Part shown: one piece after another, positions 1 through 11,342 of the stretch
Numbering within the stretch: position 1 is the first letter of the stretch
Layout of the letters: the number at the start of each line of letters is the position of its first letter
Assembly: GCF_000001735.4 (NCBI RefSeq)
Contig: NC_003071.7
Span: 18,699,443-18,763,442, forward strand
DNA: 64,000 nt
Direction of reading: 5' to 3'
Source of the DNA: Arabidopsis thaliana
Lineage: Eukaryota > Streptophyta > Magnoliopsida > Brassicales > Brassicaceae
Program-made: the position numbers and the translations under genes
The notes under the pieces: model-generated
Told to the model about the DNA's origin: nothing
Database searches by the model: none
What the model saw: the letters and a program-made list of their open reading frames with translations, nothing else

Positions 1-145
1 CTTTTCCCATAATCAAAAGTCTAATACTGTATGTATGTTGTGTTTTTACACGAATGTAAAATATTGCCAATTACTACAACTTCAAAACAACTACAAAATT
101 ATTTGATTTACACGCACATAGATTGATATATGGTTTTCTGATGAT

Positions 146-1425
146 TCATTCAATGTTGATTCGAACAACCTTCTTAGCTCCAGTTGCAGATCGGCTCGAA
201 CCAGTCTGACTTTGGTCTGTTTGGCGACGAATTTGGTCAAGAGATGGAAGTACCCACCCTCCAAAACTATTATCAGAGCCTGTAACATTGTACAGTAACA
301 AAAACAATACAGTATAATGGACTGAAACTCTTGAGATCAAAGATTAGTTTTGAGATGAAGAGTTTACTAACCAGTGAATTCATGCTTGCCAAGAGATGAA
401 TTGCCTTTCCATGCTTCTTCAAAGCCACTTAATTCATCTAAAACAAAAAAATTAAAGAAACGATCTTTTAGAATCCTGCCAGTTTTCTTTCAAAGAACTT
501 TAAGTTATGATAAGGCTGTGTAGATTCTGCAGGACCTTCATCGAGGTTGTGAAGAGTCTGTGTCGACTCTACACCACCACTTGAGTTGAGCTTCCTAGTA
601 ACTGAATGACCCTGAATACACCAAACCAACAGTCTCAGACTCGAGAGCCAAGACTCATCTAAAACTGAACCTTGGTGGAACCAAGAAGTGATGGAGCAAA
701 ACATCAACAGTGTAATCAATCACCTTATCATTGATTCCTCTTGAGATCCTATGAGTGGCTTCACCGGTAGTCTTATCAGCTTCTTTGCTTTCCTCAACCA
801 CCATCTAGAAACAGAATCTGATCAGTATGTGTAAAACTTCTACTAATAGAAAGGATCGGAAAATAGAAACAAACTTACTCCATCACCGTCTTTTCTTCTG
901 GTTCTAGTAGATGTATAGTACGCACCATGTATGCCACCATATGTAACCTTAGAGATGTGATGTCTGAATGTGTTAGCTCGAGACTGTGTACCCTCTCTTC
1001 GGTTAAAATCACTCCTTTGATTCACATTCTGAATCTTCCTCTCAGCTACAACAACAACCAAGCAAGTCTCACACATACACATAACCGTAAACAAAGTTAT
1101 CTAATCACTAGTGGTAGTTACCATCAGAATCATCTTCAGGGTGCTCAACAGATGGTTTATTCACTGAACTAGCATGTTCTTGATCATCAATACCAATATC
1201 TTTCCTTTCTTCAACTTCTTCATCAGACGGTAATTCTTCAATTGTTAAACCTCTTCCACCATTGTTCTTATGTGCATTACTAAAGGAAGCACCTGAACTA
1301 AAGGTGTTGGATGGTTCGAGCAAATCCTCAAATGGTCGAGAGAAGAAAGGATCATCAAAAGGATCTCTTCCTCCAAACAAGCTACCTCTAAATCCTCCAA
1401 ATCTACCACCAAATGGATCACCCAT
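146..1425 (-). CDS. Myeloid leukemia factor (MLF)-like protein
   Basis: Six exons are placed by eye: 1425-1122, 1045-879, 804-724, 611-536, 437-372 and 279-146. They sum to 828 nt, an open frame of 275 aa with a stop at 146-148. The N-terminus is Gly/Phe/Arg-rich (MGDPFGG, repeated DPF and RPFEDLL). The middle holds the block typical of MLF proteins, VTYGGIHGAYYTSTRTRR followed by DGDGV, and then a conserved stretch around THRISRGINDKGHSV. The C-terminus is basic and low complexity. MLF proteins are small cytosolic or nuclear adaptors. The plant members are poorly characterised, so no reaction is assigned. The 5' UTR probably runs to about 1700. The family call is from recognised blocks, not a search. 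Confidence 0.85.
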
Positions 1426-2030
1426 TTTCCTAATTCCTCTTTTTACCTCTGCAATCTTTTTGCATAAACTATAGTATCATGATCTCAGAAACTCTTCTCT
1501 ATACTCATCAAGCAAAAATCTCTATGAAGAACCTAAATTGAATACAAACTTCACCAAATCTCTATCTCTAATAGATGATTTTCAAATAGAGTATATAACC
1601 TATCGTTCTATAAGATAATCGAAGAGTTCGAACAAGAGCTAAGAAAAGAGAGTACCTTTGAGAGAATCCGAGAAGAACCCAGAAATTCCAGAGGCAGAGT
1701 ACTCTTAATTCAAAAGACAAAATAACATCACTCTGATTTTATATAACCTCAATTATAACAAAAAAGGACGTCTGAGATTGATACACGTGTCATGTTACCA
1801 TAACCTAGAAGCTTCTTCATCATTCTTCATCCTTGCGAATTTTCTTTATTTTACCACAAAAATTCCAATGGCAAGCATTGAAACCAGGGTTTTAACAAAA
1901 AGGAATAGACTTTTCAGAAAAATCAGTGACTTAACCTGAGGAAGGATTCTATTCAACGTGAGACTGGTTCTACATTTATAACTACAATCACTTTTCATAT
2001 GGAGATTACAAAATTGAACTCTGCATTTTA
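1426..2030. other. Intergenic: MLF-like promoter and pseudogene tail
   Basis: This holds the upstream region of the MLF-like gene, with probable 5' UTR to about 1700 and an ACACGTGT G-box-like motif near 1784, plus AT-rich sequence downstream of the decayed gene at 2.1-2.57 kb. A minus-strand open stretch at 1846-2061 has no recognisable domain, and I do not call it a gene. Confidence 0.5.
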
Positions 2031-2095
2031 AGATCTTCAAAAGCTCAGAAGAAGAAACCAATGATTAAGAGGATGAAAAGACTTAAGTGTGTACC

Positions 2096-2155
2096 TTAGC
2101 AATAACAAGATCTTCAAAAGTCATTTTAGCAATAACAAGATCTTCAAAAGTCATT
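2096..2155. repeat. Two perfect 30-bp tandem copies
   Basis: Copies at 2096-2125 and 2126-2155 are identical and in frame with the decayed coding sequence, so they duplicate ten codons. A third partial match (AAGATCTTCAAAAG) lies at about 2031-2044. Confidence 0.9.
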
Positions 2156-2570
2156 TTATCATCTTTCCTGTGTTGAGTAACCATATCAAAGATCCTTTCT
2201 CCTAAAGAACCACTCAGACCAAAATACTCCTGTGAAAATCGAAATCCGACACATCGTGTAAGGCTTAATTCAAAATTATCAACCACAAAAACCAGATGAG
2301 AACAGAACACAATTTTTTTTTTTGGTCAAAACCTGGAAAACAGGGTACGAGACGTATTGGTCATTGCTGTGAGACTTGGAAGCGAGGGAAACAAAGAGAG
2401 ATTTGAGATCATCGAGCTTCTTCTGAGTAAAAGCTCTGCAACAAAACACAAACACACAATTGATAAGATCGATTTTCAATTTAGAAATTAGAGAGTGAAA
2501 GTGAGATTGGTTCCGATGAAGACCTGGAAGCAGAAGTGAAGCGATGATCAACAGAAGACGAATTCGAATT
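2096..2570 (-). pseudogene. Decayed fragment of a TLD/EF-hand-type protein
   Basis: On the minus strand a first exon near 2570-2525 reads GNSNSSSVDHRFTSASR and is followed by exons reading AFTQKKLDDLKSLFVSLAS and EYFGLSGSLGERIFDMV. This resembles the N-terminus of plant calcium-binding/TLD-domain proteins that begin with a myristoylatable MGNS. Here the codon before GNS is AAG where ATG is expected, so the start is lost. The last recognisable segment, MTFEDLVIAK, is present twice because of a perfect 30-bp tandem duplication at 2096-2155. No TLD domain follows. The splice sites still look usable, so it may be transcribed. The parent-family call is from memory and is moderate. Confidence 0.6.
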
Positions 2571-2759
2571 TCCCTTTTTCGCCGGGGTTTTTTCTCTCCT
2601 CAGTTCCCCGGCAGGTTTCGTCGTCTCTGTTCTTCTATTATTTTCTATTGATCTTCCACTTCTTCAAAATTACAACTTCAACCCCTTAAAATCTAAATAT
2701 TCTTAATGTACCCCATTACTTTTAGTTGTGAGTTGAAATCACACAAAGTTGAGAAAATA

Positions 2760-3704
2760 AGAAAGATAATAAAGGGAGGCAAACACGAAGAGCTAGCTCT
2801 TCATGCTTTTAGATTTCAACCGGTGAGTCTAATATGTATAAACCTTAATTATTGCAAATAGTCTTTGTTCTTATCGAATATGCAGTTCTGTTTTAGTTTT
2901 TTTTTTATGTGTTCATCTCTGTTTTGATTTTGTTGCCGAGAAATTTTACTAAAACTAGTAAAACTAAGCTTTTTCTAATGTTTTTCATGTTTAATTGAAG
3001 CAGTAGATTGTTATTCAAGATTCTTCTTGGCTTTGATTCTGAGATTTTTGCAATTTGAAAGTTTAATCAAAGGTTACTGTGATTTTTTTTGGATATTTTT
3101 CTATGATTTGTGATTTTGAGTTGTGGTGTTTTCTCTTTTTCCCGTTGTTGAGATGTTGATAAAATTTCTGTCCAGAATTGTTGCTTTACACTATTTGCTG
3201 ATTCGGTTTGGTTTGCATTGGTTTTGAAATTAAAACTGATTTCGGTTCGGTTTCATTTAGTTTTGTGGAAAAAAACTAAAAGAGTCACGCGATGGAGAAT
3301 TTGGAGAGATGTGCGTCGATAAAAAAAGTCATGAATTGGAAAGGGGTTTACCCACAGAATCGCTCTCACTCGCTCAACGCGCTCTTTCTGCGAGTGGGTA
3401 CGAAATAGAGCCTTCTGATTGGCTTAGAAACTCTAAAAAAACTCAAATAGTATACATGTTGCTAGCTATGTTATTATTTGATAAAGTTTTGTACTTGCAT
3501 CTTTTTTTCAGTCACCGGAAGTTGGAAGTTCGTTTGTGATAGGATCTAAACAAGTATCAAAGTCTACAAATTCTGGATTAAGCAAGTTAAAGACTTGTGA
3601 TTCCCCTGTATCTTCAACAACCTCGTCTTCCAAAACTTTATCCAAAGACATCTGTGGATAACCATAGCAAGCCGCAGTTACATTATACAGGAAAGGTACC
3701 ACTT
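2760..3704 (+). pseudogene. Unrecognised two-exon gene with frameshifts
   Basis: A 5' leader ends in a clean donor (CCG|GTGAGT near 2823), and coding-like sequence starts at ATG 3293 (MENLERCASIKKVMNWKG). The frame breaks at the GGGG run 3343-3346. One base further on, another frame continues GLPTESLSLAQRALSASGYE and EIEPSDWLRNSKKTQ to a GT-AG intron (about 3449-3510). Exon 2 begins SPEVGSSFVIGSK, changes frame again near 3641-3648, and ends at a donor near 3693. The two frame changes with coding-like sequence on both sides argue for a decayed gene. I do not recognise the family. Downstream exons to about 3.9 kb are not clear. Confidence 0.45.
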
Positions 3705-4235
3705 AAGGCTTTGCATTCCAAAGAAAATGTCACAGTCACTTTGTTTGATATGTTTGTTCTGTGGATTGTTAACATTCCATAAAGTCGATATGGATCTTGC
3801 ATAGGCTTGCTTACTCTTTTGATCCAGTTAATTATGCTGCTGATAGAAGTAAGCAAGCGTTCTTTTTCAATACGTTAAAATTGTCATGTCATGACGGACA
3901 AGCTTACTGGGCCTAGTTAAGGATTTTGGACTTGAAGACCAAAAAGTAAGAGAGTAGCAGCTAGTTGTTTTGATTTGAATACTATTTGAATCTTATGTTC
4001 AGAAAACAGAACCATGCTATATTATTTTCCAATGTATGATATTCGTTCGAGGTGGAAATTTATTTAGTTTTTATCATAAGGGCCTGATGTAGCACATGAT
4101 TAATTGTTTTGCATAAACCCACTTTTCTAAACATTTCACTTCAAATCTTGTTTTGATTCGCGAATTTTAAAATACTGAAAGTACATGTAAAATATATGTG
4201 GAGAATATCTAGTAGATTGAAAGTTAAATCAAAAA

Positions 4236-4308
4236 GCCCGTCTAGCTCAGTTGGTAGAGCGCAAGGCTCTTAACCTTGTGGTCGTGGGTTCGAGCCCCAC
4301 GGTGGGCG
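4236..4308 (+). tRNA. tRNA-Lys (anticodon CTT)
   Basis: A 73-nt cloverleaf without intron. The acceptor stem GCCCGTC pairs with GGTGGGC, including wobble pairs. The D-arm is AGCTCAGTTGGTAGAGC, the anticodon loop CTCTTAA gives anticodon CTT for Lys codon AAG, and the T-arm contains GGTTCGAGCC. The discriminator is G. A T-rich run follows (TTATTCTTTTCATTTTT), as expected for RNA polymerase III termination. Boxes A and B are intact, so it looks functional. It lies in the gap downstream of BEN1. Confidence 0.97.
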
Positions 4309-4517
4309 TTATTCTTTTCATTTTTCTAAAACCTTCTCTTCCTTTTTTGGCAAACCTTTTTTTTTAAGCAAACCTTCTTTGTAAATCTGAATCAAAACAC
4401 TTTCTTTTTTTTTCGTCAACAAGTAACTAGAACATGTTACAAAACGGAAATGGCCAATAAAGAAAAAACATATTTTCAATTCATATACAAATTTTAACAC
4501 AAAAATCCCATAAGAAT

Positions 4518-6793
4518 TTAAAGAAATCCCCTTGCTTGACAGCTCCTTATAGCTCCACTGAATATTTCCTCGGCTCCATACTTGAATTCGAACCCGGCAC
4601 TTTTCAGCTTCTTCGATGAAAGACCCATCCTCTTCTCTACTTTATATTTATTCAAACTTTACGTACCCACACAAAAAAAGAACATAATAAAAACTCTTGG
4701 AAAAAAACAATAGAATATTTACACGTGAAATTAATTATACTAGTAAAAAATGACATACTCTATTGAAGGTAGCTGAAACTGAGGAAATTTCGTAGACAAA
4801 AACTCAAAGACCTCATCGATCTTCATCTCCACCGACGAACAAATATATCTACCTTTTGCAACTGGCTTTTCTAATAGAAATATCATCGCCCTTGCCACAT
4901 CATCAATATGCACCATATTGTAAGTATCAAACAAATACTTCTCCTTGTAATTTCCTTCATAAAAAAACGTAATATTACTATAGTGAATAGTGATTATTAC
5001 TCAAAACACTATTTGTGAATATTATTAGCACATGTTTACACGAGTTTAACACACACAAAATTCGTTCTAAATAACTCAAAAATTCCACGCACGTAGGTTA
5101 TAAGCAAAAGAAAAGAGTTTTATTAGTTACGTATAGTAATTAGGATTTTAGTTCTGTTTTTTCGTATAAAATATACATATTTTGGTTCGAATTCTAACAT
5201 TTTCAATAGCCACTATGTCCAAACATAAATCTACTAAGCCTGAGCAGAATATTTTTTTCATTTAAAACAAAAGTATAAATGAGAAAATTCGAGCATTTGT
5301 TCAAAAATTTTTTTTTTGAGAAAATTCGAGCTATGATCTCCCAAGATACTTGGTGAACCAACCATAAACCATTTAACTACTACTAGAGTACAAGCTAGCT
5401 AGTAGGCTAGTACTATGAATTTACTTTACTTTATTTGAGAAATAAAAGGTTTGGTTAGTTTTAAAAATTAATACCTATATATAACGTATACGTAATCAAA
5501 GTGGTTAAGTTTTTAAAATTATTAATTTTCAGCTTTAGTTTAATCATGGAGAAAAATAAAATAAAAAACTTATTAGATATGAGAATTAAGTACCAAAGAG
5601 CATGGCGAGAGATATGAAGACGGAGGAAGGCAACGACGAAGATATAAAAGGTCCGACGACGAGAGGAATAACGAGCGTCACAACCTCTAACCCATTCTTC
5701 CCACCGAACTCAAGCGCCGCCGTCTCCGCCGCCATTTTCGACACGACGTAAGAGCTACTCACCCTCTTCTCCTTTTGATTCCTAAACACCTCGACGTCGC
5801 TCCAAACGCTCTCGTCTACTTCGCCTCCTCCACCGCCGTTTCCACCGCTATAGAAAACAGTCACGGCGCTTGACGTGTAGAAAAAACGTTTCACGGTTTT
5901 AGCGTCCAAACACGACTTTAGTATCCCCATGAGACCTTGCACAGTACGTTTCGTAACGGTCTCTTCTGTTTCGTTGCTGTTTGGGTCCATAGGATGTGCC
6001 ACGTGGAATACGGCTTTGCATCCTTCGATTGCCGGTTTGAAGCTCTCCGGTTCGTTGAGATCGGCGGTGAATATTTGAAGCCTCTCCGATGCAAATGGTA
6101 GCTCGGTTAGGTAGCTTATATCTTTCTTATTCCCTTCTGTAATATGCATAAAATAAACAAACTTATGAATTATTAACTTCATTTATATCTTATGGTCCGT
6201 GATTACTTATTAGTTATTGATCATAAAATATATGGTTGACTTTCTATAGAAGATGCATGGAAACATGACATATTTACATAGCTATGAAGCTTCAAGATCC
6301 TACAAACTGACAGATAATTCCAGCCAAGTACAATAAATTTTTCACATCCATAAAAATATATATATTTTTAATTGTCGATCCAAAAATCAACTTTAAATGT
6401 TATCTCTCTCTATATATAAAAAAAAAACTATAATCTATCTTTCTATTTATGTACTTTATGTTAAAACGGACCAATCAGCCATATATGACAACAATAATTT
6501 TATTGGCATTTGCTTAATCAGTGATGATGATTCAAAGTGTATAAGTAAAGAGAAAGTGAAGTTAATTAACTCGAACCTGAGTTGGTTCGAACCGTGGCCC
6601 GAACGGAGTAGCCACGTTGAAGGAGACGCATGATGAGCCAAGAAGCAACGAAACCAGAACCTCCCGTTACACAAACCAACCCCGTTTCGTCCAACAAAGA
6701 CGGCACCGTTTCATCAGCCACAAGCAGCTTTCTCTCTCCTCCTCCGTTGTTGTTGTTGTTGTTGTCATCTTCTTCTTGTTCTTCTCTCACCAT
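4518..6793 (-). CDS. BEN1: BEN1, dihydroflavonol-reductase-like protein
   Basis: Four exons (6793-6577, 6136-5594, 4954-4759, 4656-4518) give 1095 nt and 364 aa. The N-terminus carries an acidic, poly-Asn extension. A Rossmann dinucleotide motif [12 protein letters not shown] follows, and the SDR catalytic signature is [10 protein letters not shown] (Tyr-x3-Lys). The C-terminal part includes [15 protein letters not shown], typical of DFR/anthocyanidin-reductase-like enzymes. BEN1 was identified as a gene whose activation suppresses or modifies bri1-5 phenotypes and lowers brassinosteroids; the exact substrate is not visible here. The last acceptor is inferred: 4656 is the AG that keeps the frame. 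The long introns (440 and 639 bp) are AT-rich. Confidence 0.93.
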
Positions 6794-9160
6794 TTTCTCT
6801 CTGTCTCTTTCTCTCTCTTCTGGTGTGTGGGAACCTCTCTAGAAGGGTTCTTAAATAACGGAACCTACGTCATTTACTCTCTCACACCTATCCGCGTGAC
6901 ATGTTCCCCGTTTTGCCCTCTTCTCTCTTTATTACAATTTTTGTTTTATTATATCCGTTATAATCAAATGCTCACATTTTACAGATCATTTATGTGAATA
7001 ATTCACATTCTTTGTCCGTTTATTACAAACATTGTTATTGGATTCCGTTATTTTCATTCTTACGTACAAACCAGCTTCTTCTTCTTTTTTTTACTACTAT
7101 ACTTTTGGCTTCTAGTGGTGTCGAATGTATTAATTATAATACCATGCATGTTCTAGGCATAGATTAAGGGATATTATTAGGATTGTGTGATTAATATATA
7201 ATTAATATGAATGAGAGAAAATAAAACGCGTGAATGAGATGGAATGGAATAGAAAGCGTAGGCGTGGCACATGATCATGCAACTATCTTAATTTTGTGTC
7301 TCCACAAAGCTACCGTTTTTCTCGGGACTTTGCTTTGTTGATGTTGCGAACTCTCTTCCTTTTTCTTTTCTTTTTTTATATAATTGATTTAACTTTTTGG
7401 ATCGGCCATTCACTGATAAATTTTATCATTATAATTAATTTGCTAATGCAAGGAAATTCCGTTATCGATTGATGTTTATTGTTCGCAGTTCAAGATTGCT
7501 TTTCAATCACCAGTATGAATTTGTCATCTGAGCGATGTAGCAAACAAACATTAGGTGAGTTTGATCTTATAGACGTATTTACCATTTGAAAATGATACTA
7601 TATAAGTGTTCTAATTATTAATGTTAAATACTTATTTCCATTTCTTCCATAGAGATATATGTGTGTATTGTTAATTTTGTATGATTAATTAGTTAAGAGT
7701 TCAACTTCCAACAACCACAAAAAAAACAAAAATAAACAAAAAGTAACAAATGAAGAAAAAACAAAAAAAAAACTCTAATCAATTATGTGATTTGATAGTT
7801 TTCGTTTTCCCCCCTGTATAGCAAAAAAAGAAGCAGAGAGGGAAAGAATTTGTTTTTTGTTGTAATCCGTTAAATACTTATCCGAAACAGTATTTGAATA
7901 TTCCATCAATTTTGTAAGAATCTGGATCAAAATGTGGTATTACGTTTAGTTTTTTTTAAAACATATTTAACGTTTGTGTAATTGATATCGTGACTTCACC
8001 AACTTTTAGAGAAGCATGAGAGAGATCCAAAATTCCACGTTTAAAAATAAAAGCAAAAATAATTAATTTGTTTTAGAGTATAGTATATTTCTTATGGACA
8101 TTGGTGATTTGAGACTTCGATATTTATATATTCTATTAATTATAGAAAACACATCTCGATGACTATACAACAGTAACAATACAATAGTGTTAGGGGGGGA
8201 TCAATGATCCCTACGTTCCTAAGTCTAGATCGTAGATGGCTATTCTAAAACTCACAATTTTTATATCGATTACAGCTACCCCCAAAAAAAAAAAAAAAAA
8301 CGACTACAGCTATAATATATTACAAACATTACTACTTTATTAGTGAATGCGCGTGATGCATGACATTTAAATGAATTCTAAATAATTTTCTTTTGGGTTT
8401 GGTTCACAATTCACATCACGCTTCTATGGTCCATATATTTTTTTCCTAAAATGCCATTTAAAAGAAACAAAACAGTATTAATTAAAAGAAATTAATACAA
8501 GATTGTTAATGGCTTATTTGCCAAAAAATAATATAAGGATTATTAATGACCTCATAATACAGACAAATTAAGTTCCGAGTAGCCTTTGTTTTACGGATGA
8601 TGATTATTTTACAAAATGAATACTTATTGTTTTATGTTTTCTACATGTACAATTAAAAAGAGTTTAATGTTGTACTGATATAATATTGTTTTCCAGTTGA
8701 AATTCAGTAACTATTCTAGTTGATAAATTTTATGATGAACACAAAATTTGAATTCATATATAAAAAAATACTTATACATTGTAGAACGTAACCAACTAAG
8801 TTGGACGTTAGGTGTTTGGTATTCGTCACATAATATATTAAAATTTGAAACTCTCAGCAAAGCTACAAGTCTCTTATAAAAATGTCATTTTTTGGATAAA
8901 GTAGTAAATGTAGTTTTACAAAAGGGATGGTGTCCTACTGGTAATATATACAGTATAAGGGGAGAAAACAAACTGTTATCAAAGATGGATGCAGTCAAAC
9001 TTCCAGCTTATATTTTCGGTTAACTGAAAGTTCTAAGTCCGATTCATCTAGTTCTGTCTCTAAAAGTGTGTTGCCAGTAGTGCTTTCGTGTCTTTTCTCA
9101 ACTTTACATGATTGTAACACTTCATAGCTTCCTCCTCCTTACCTTGCTCGAACCAATACT
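6794..9160. other. Intergenic, BEN1 upstream region
   Basis: About 2.4 kb of AT-rich sequence between the BEN1 start and the 3' end of the F-box/kelch pseudogene. It starts with pyrimidine-rich 5' UTR/promoter sequence of BEN1 and contains poly-A/T runs (for example near 8284-8300). I see no coding region, RNA gene or repeat family. The plus-strand open frame at 6617-6997 is the antisense of BEN1 exon 1. Confidence 0.6.
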
Positions 9161-9638
9161 CTACGAATGCGCTACTAATTCATAATGCAAAAGGAAGGAA
9201 TTGGAATCGGAATCGGATTCAGATCCATGGAAGGTAAACACGTTCTCAGACCATTCCACGACTCCCTAAACCAGCTTGCCCATCATGCGGATCTCAAATG
9301 AAATCTGTGCACACCAAATCTCCGTTTTTCCTTAGTATACGTCTTCCACCAAACTGTCACTCTCCTTTCTCCGCCAGGGTTTGCCACCGAAACAAGATAA
9401 TTACAAGACAGTCCTTCAAGTCCCCCAACCTTGGTACTCCACGCCCACGGCCTAGAATCATCACTGCAAAGTAGTTTGAGTTTCCCATTGGAAACCGTTG
9501 CTTGGAAGTCTTTGCAATCTATGAGTACCATGCAAACATTCGGACACAAGTTAAGCTTGTCCATCAGAAGATTGTCATAAACTTTTCCACTAATTAGGAT
9601 GCCACAATCATGAAAAACTAATTCACCAACTATAAAAT

Positions 9639-9907
9639 TGTTGGTCGGTAATTGAGTTTTCAGTTAAAGGTTGTAAGTTTGTGTTGTTTCACTCAAGAGG
9701 CACAAGTAGAAAGAGACACAAGTATGAAGTGACAGAACTAATTGAGTTGTTGTGTCTATTTGTTTTCTATATAAACACCTTGTATCGTCATGTAAAGATT
9801 AACAAGTTTCAGTTTCAATAAAACAAAGTTTTGTTCTTGTCTTCTTCACAAGAGAAGAGATATGTCTCTCTTACTCTGTTTTTCTTCTTTCTCTCAATAA
9901 ACCAACA
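9639..9907 (+). repeat. 5' LTR (269 bp)
   Basis: Begins TGTTGG and ends CCAACA. It contains a TATA-like CTATATAAAC near 9768 and an AATAAA-type signal near 9818. Apart from position 9901 it is identical by eye to 11343-11611. Confidence 0.95.
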
Positions 9908-9919
9908 TGGTATCAGAGC
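9908..9919 (+). other. Primer-binding site (initiator tRNA-Met)
   Basis: TGGTATCAGAGC lies immediately after the 5' LTR. This is the standard initiator-methionine tRNA complement used by plant Copia elements for minus-strand DNA priming. Confidence 0.9.
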
Positions 9920-10609
9920 CGATGGTTGTCCTTGGTTGTCTCTACAAAAATAAGATGTGTTCTGCTGCGAAAAGAAAAAGAGAGATGGAGACAACAAATC
10001 TATGGTGAGATGAAGAGGAAGAAGAAGAGGGAAGAAGAAGAAATAAGAGGTGGTAACTACAGAGAGTACCATCAGTTTTCACAAACACATTCACATGAAG
10101 TACCTTCAAGAGGAAGGCTCCAAAAGCGATGAAGAAGATAGGAAATCTTCTCTAGAGGCAATGGAGAAAACGAATGTGGATTTGGAGTTGTGGAAGGAGA
10201 GTTTTGAAAATTTGTTCAACAACGTCTTGGTGAAGCGCAAGACGGCAAAGCCGCTGTTGTAACAAACAGAGCAAGGCTTATTATCAAAACGTTGTGTTGA
10301 GTTGTGAAGATGACTACAACACGAAAACGTGGAGAAAAGTTTGCTTCAAAAGGAAGAAACAAACGGGGCGACAAAAGTCAAAAGAAGGCCAAGAAATGGT
10401 GTGACATTTGTACGTGTGACGATCACATTGAGGTGATTGTTGGAGAAAGCAACACAGGGATGTTAGCTTGCTTACGTGTGTGAAGCTGCTTACCTAAGAG
10501 AGAGGGAGCAGAGTTCAGTTCGGTTGCAAAGGTAGCCGACGAAGACGTGAAGAGATTTTCACGCACAAGACGTCGAAAAGACGTGGTGGTGATCAAAAGA
10601 GGACACCAT

Positions 10610-10677
10610 AAGAGGATGCTTACCTCGGAGAAAAATGGAGCACAAGAGGATGCTTACCTCGGAGAAAAATGGAGCAT
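10610..10677 (+). repeat. 34-bp tandem repeat inside the LTR element
   Basis: Copies at 10610-10643 and 10644-10677 differ only in the last base. Around them (about 10535-10820) are three looser repeats that share a GACGTG...TTCACGCACA...GTGATCAA...GACACC pattern, so the interior has expanded by local duplication. Confidence 0.85.
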
Positions 10678-11333
10678 AAGTCGGTTGAAGAGTAAACCAA
10701 AGACGACGTGAAGAAGATTCACGCACAAGACGTCATGGAGACGTTATGGTGATCAAAAGAAGACACCGAAGAAGACGTGGAGGAGTTCACGCACAGATTT
10801 GGTGATCAAGAGGACACCAAAAGGAAATCAGAAGTAATCTCATTTAAAAGAAAGTGAGTGGAAAAAAAGGTTGTGAGAACAACCGGAGATGACGTGACAA
10901 AGCTCACGTGAAAAAAAAAAAAATTTGAAGGTGACAAACGAGAAGCGTTGTGGGAAAGAGAAATCTCAAAAGTGTGCAACGTCAAATACGAGTTGCAACA
11001 AGAAGGTGCTTTGTGTGTAACAAGCCAAGGCACGTGGTGAAGAACCTCAAGTTGAAGAAATATCATCATCATGAATGATGAGACATGGAAAAGGGAAATA
11101 TCCAAGTGATGACAAGCCAAGGAGAGAAGATCATCAAAGAGGTGTTTCTAGTGTCAGATGTCTCATCAATTATCCTCAAGGAAGAAGTATACAGGATATT
11201 AAGATCAAGCATAAGAGTTTTTCCATTGAGATGGAGAAAACACAAATGATTTACTTGCAAGGGAAGAAGAAGTAAACAAGGTCAACTTGTGACAAACTGA
11301 GAAGGAAGCTAAGTGCAAGACCGAAACTCAATT

Positions 11334-11342
11334 AAGGGGGAG
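11334..11342 (+). other. Polypurine tract
   Basis: AAGGGGGAG directly precedes the 3' LTR, as needed for plus-strand priming. Confidence 0.85.

Noticed and set aside
6617-6997. 126-codon plus-strand open frame
   Set aside because: Antisense to BEN1 exon 1 and its pyrimidine-rich leader; low-complexity Ser/Val runs only.
9815-10072. Minus-strand frame spanning the 5' LTR
   Set aside because: Antisense of LTR and leader sequence; low complexity.
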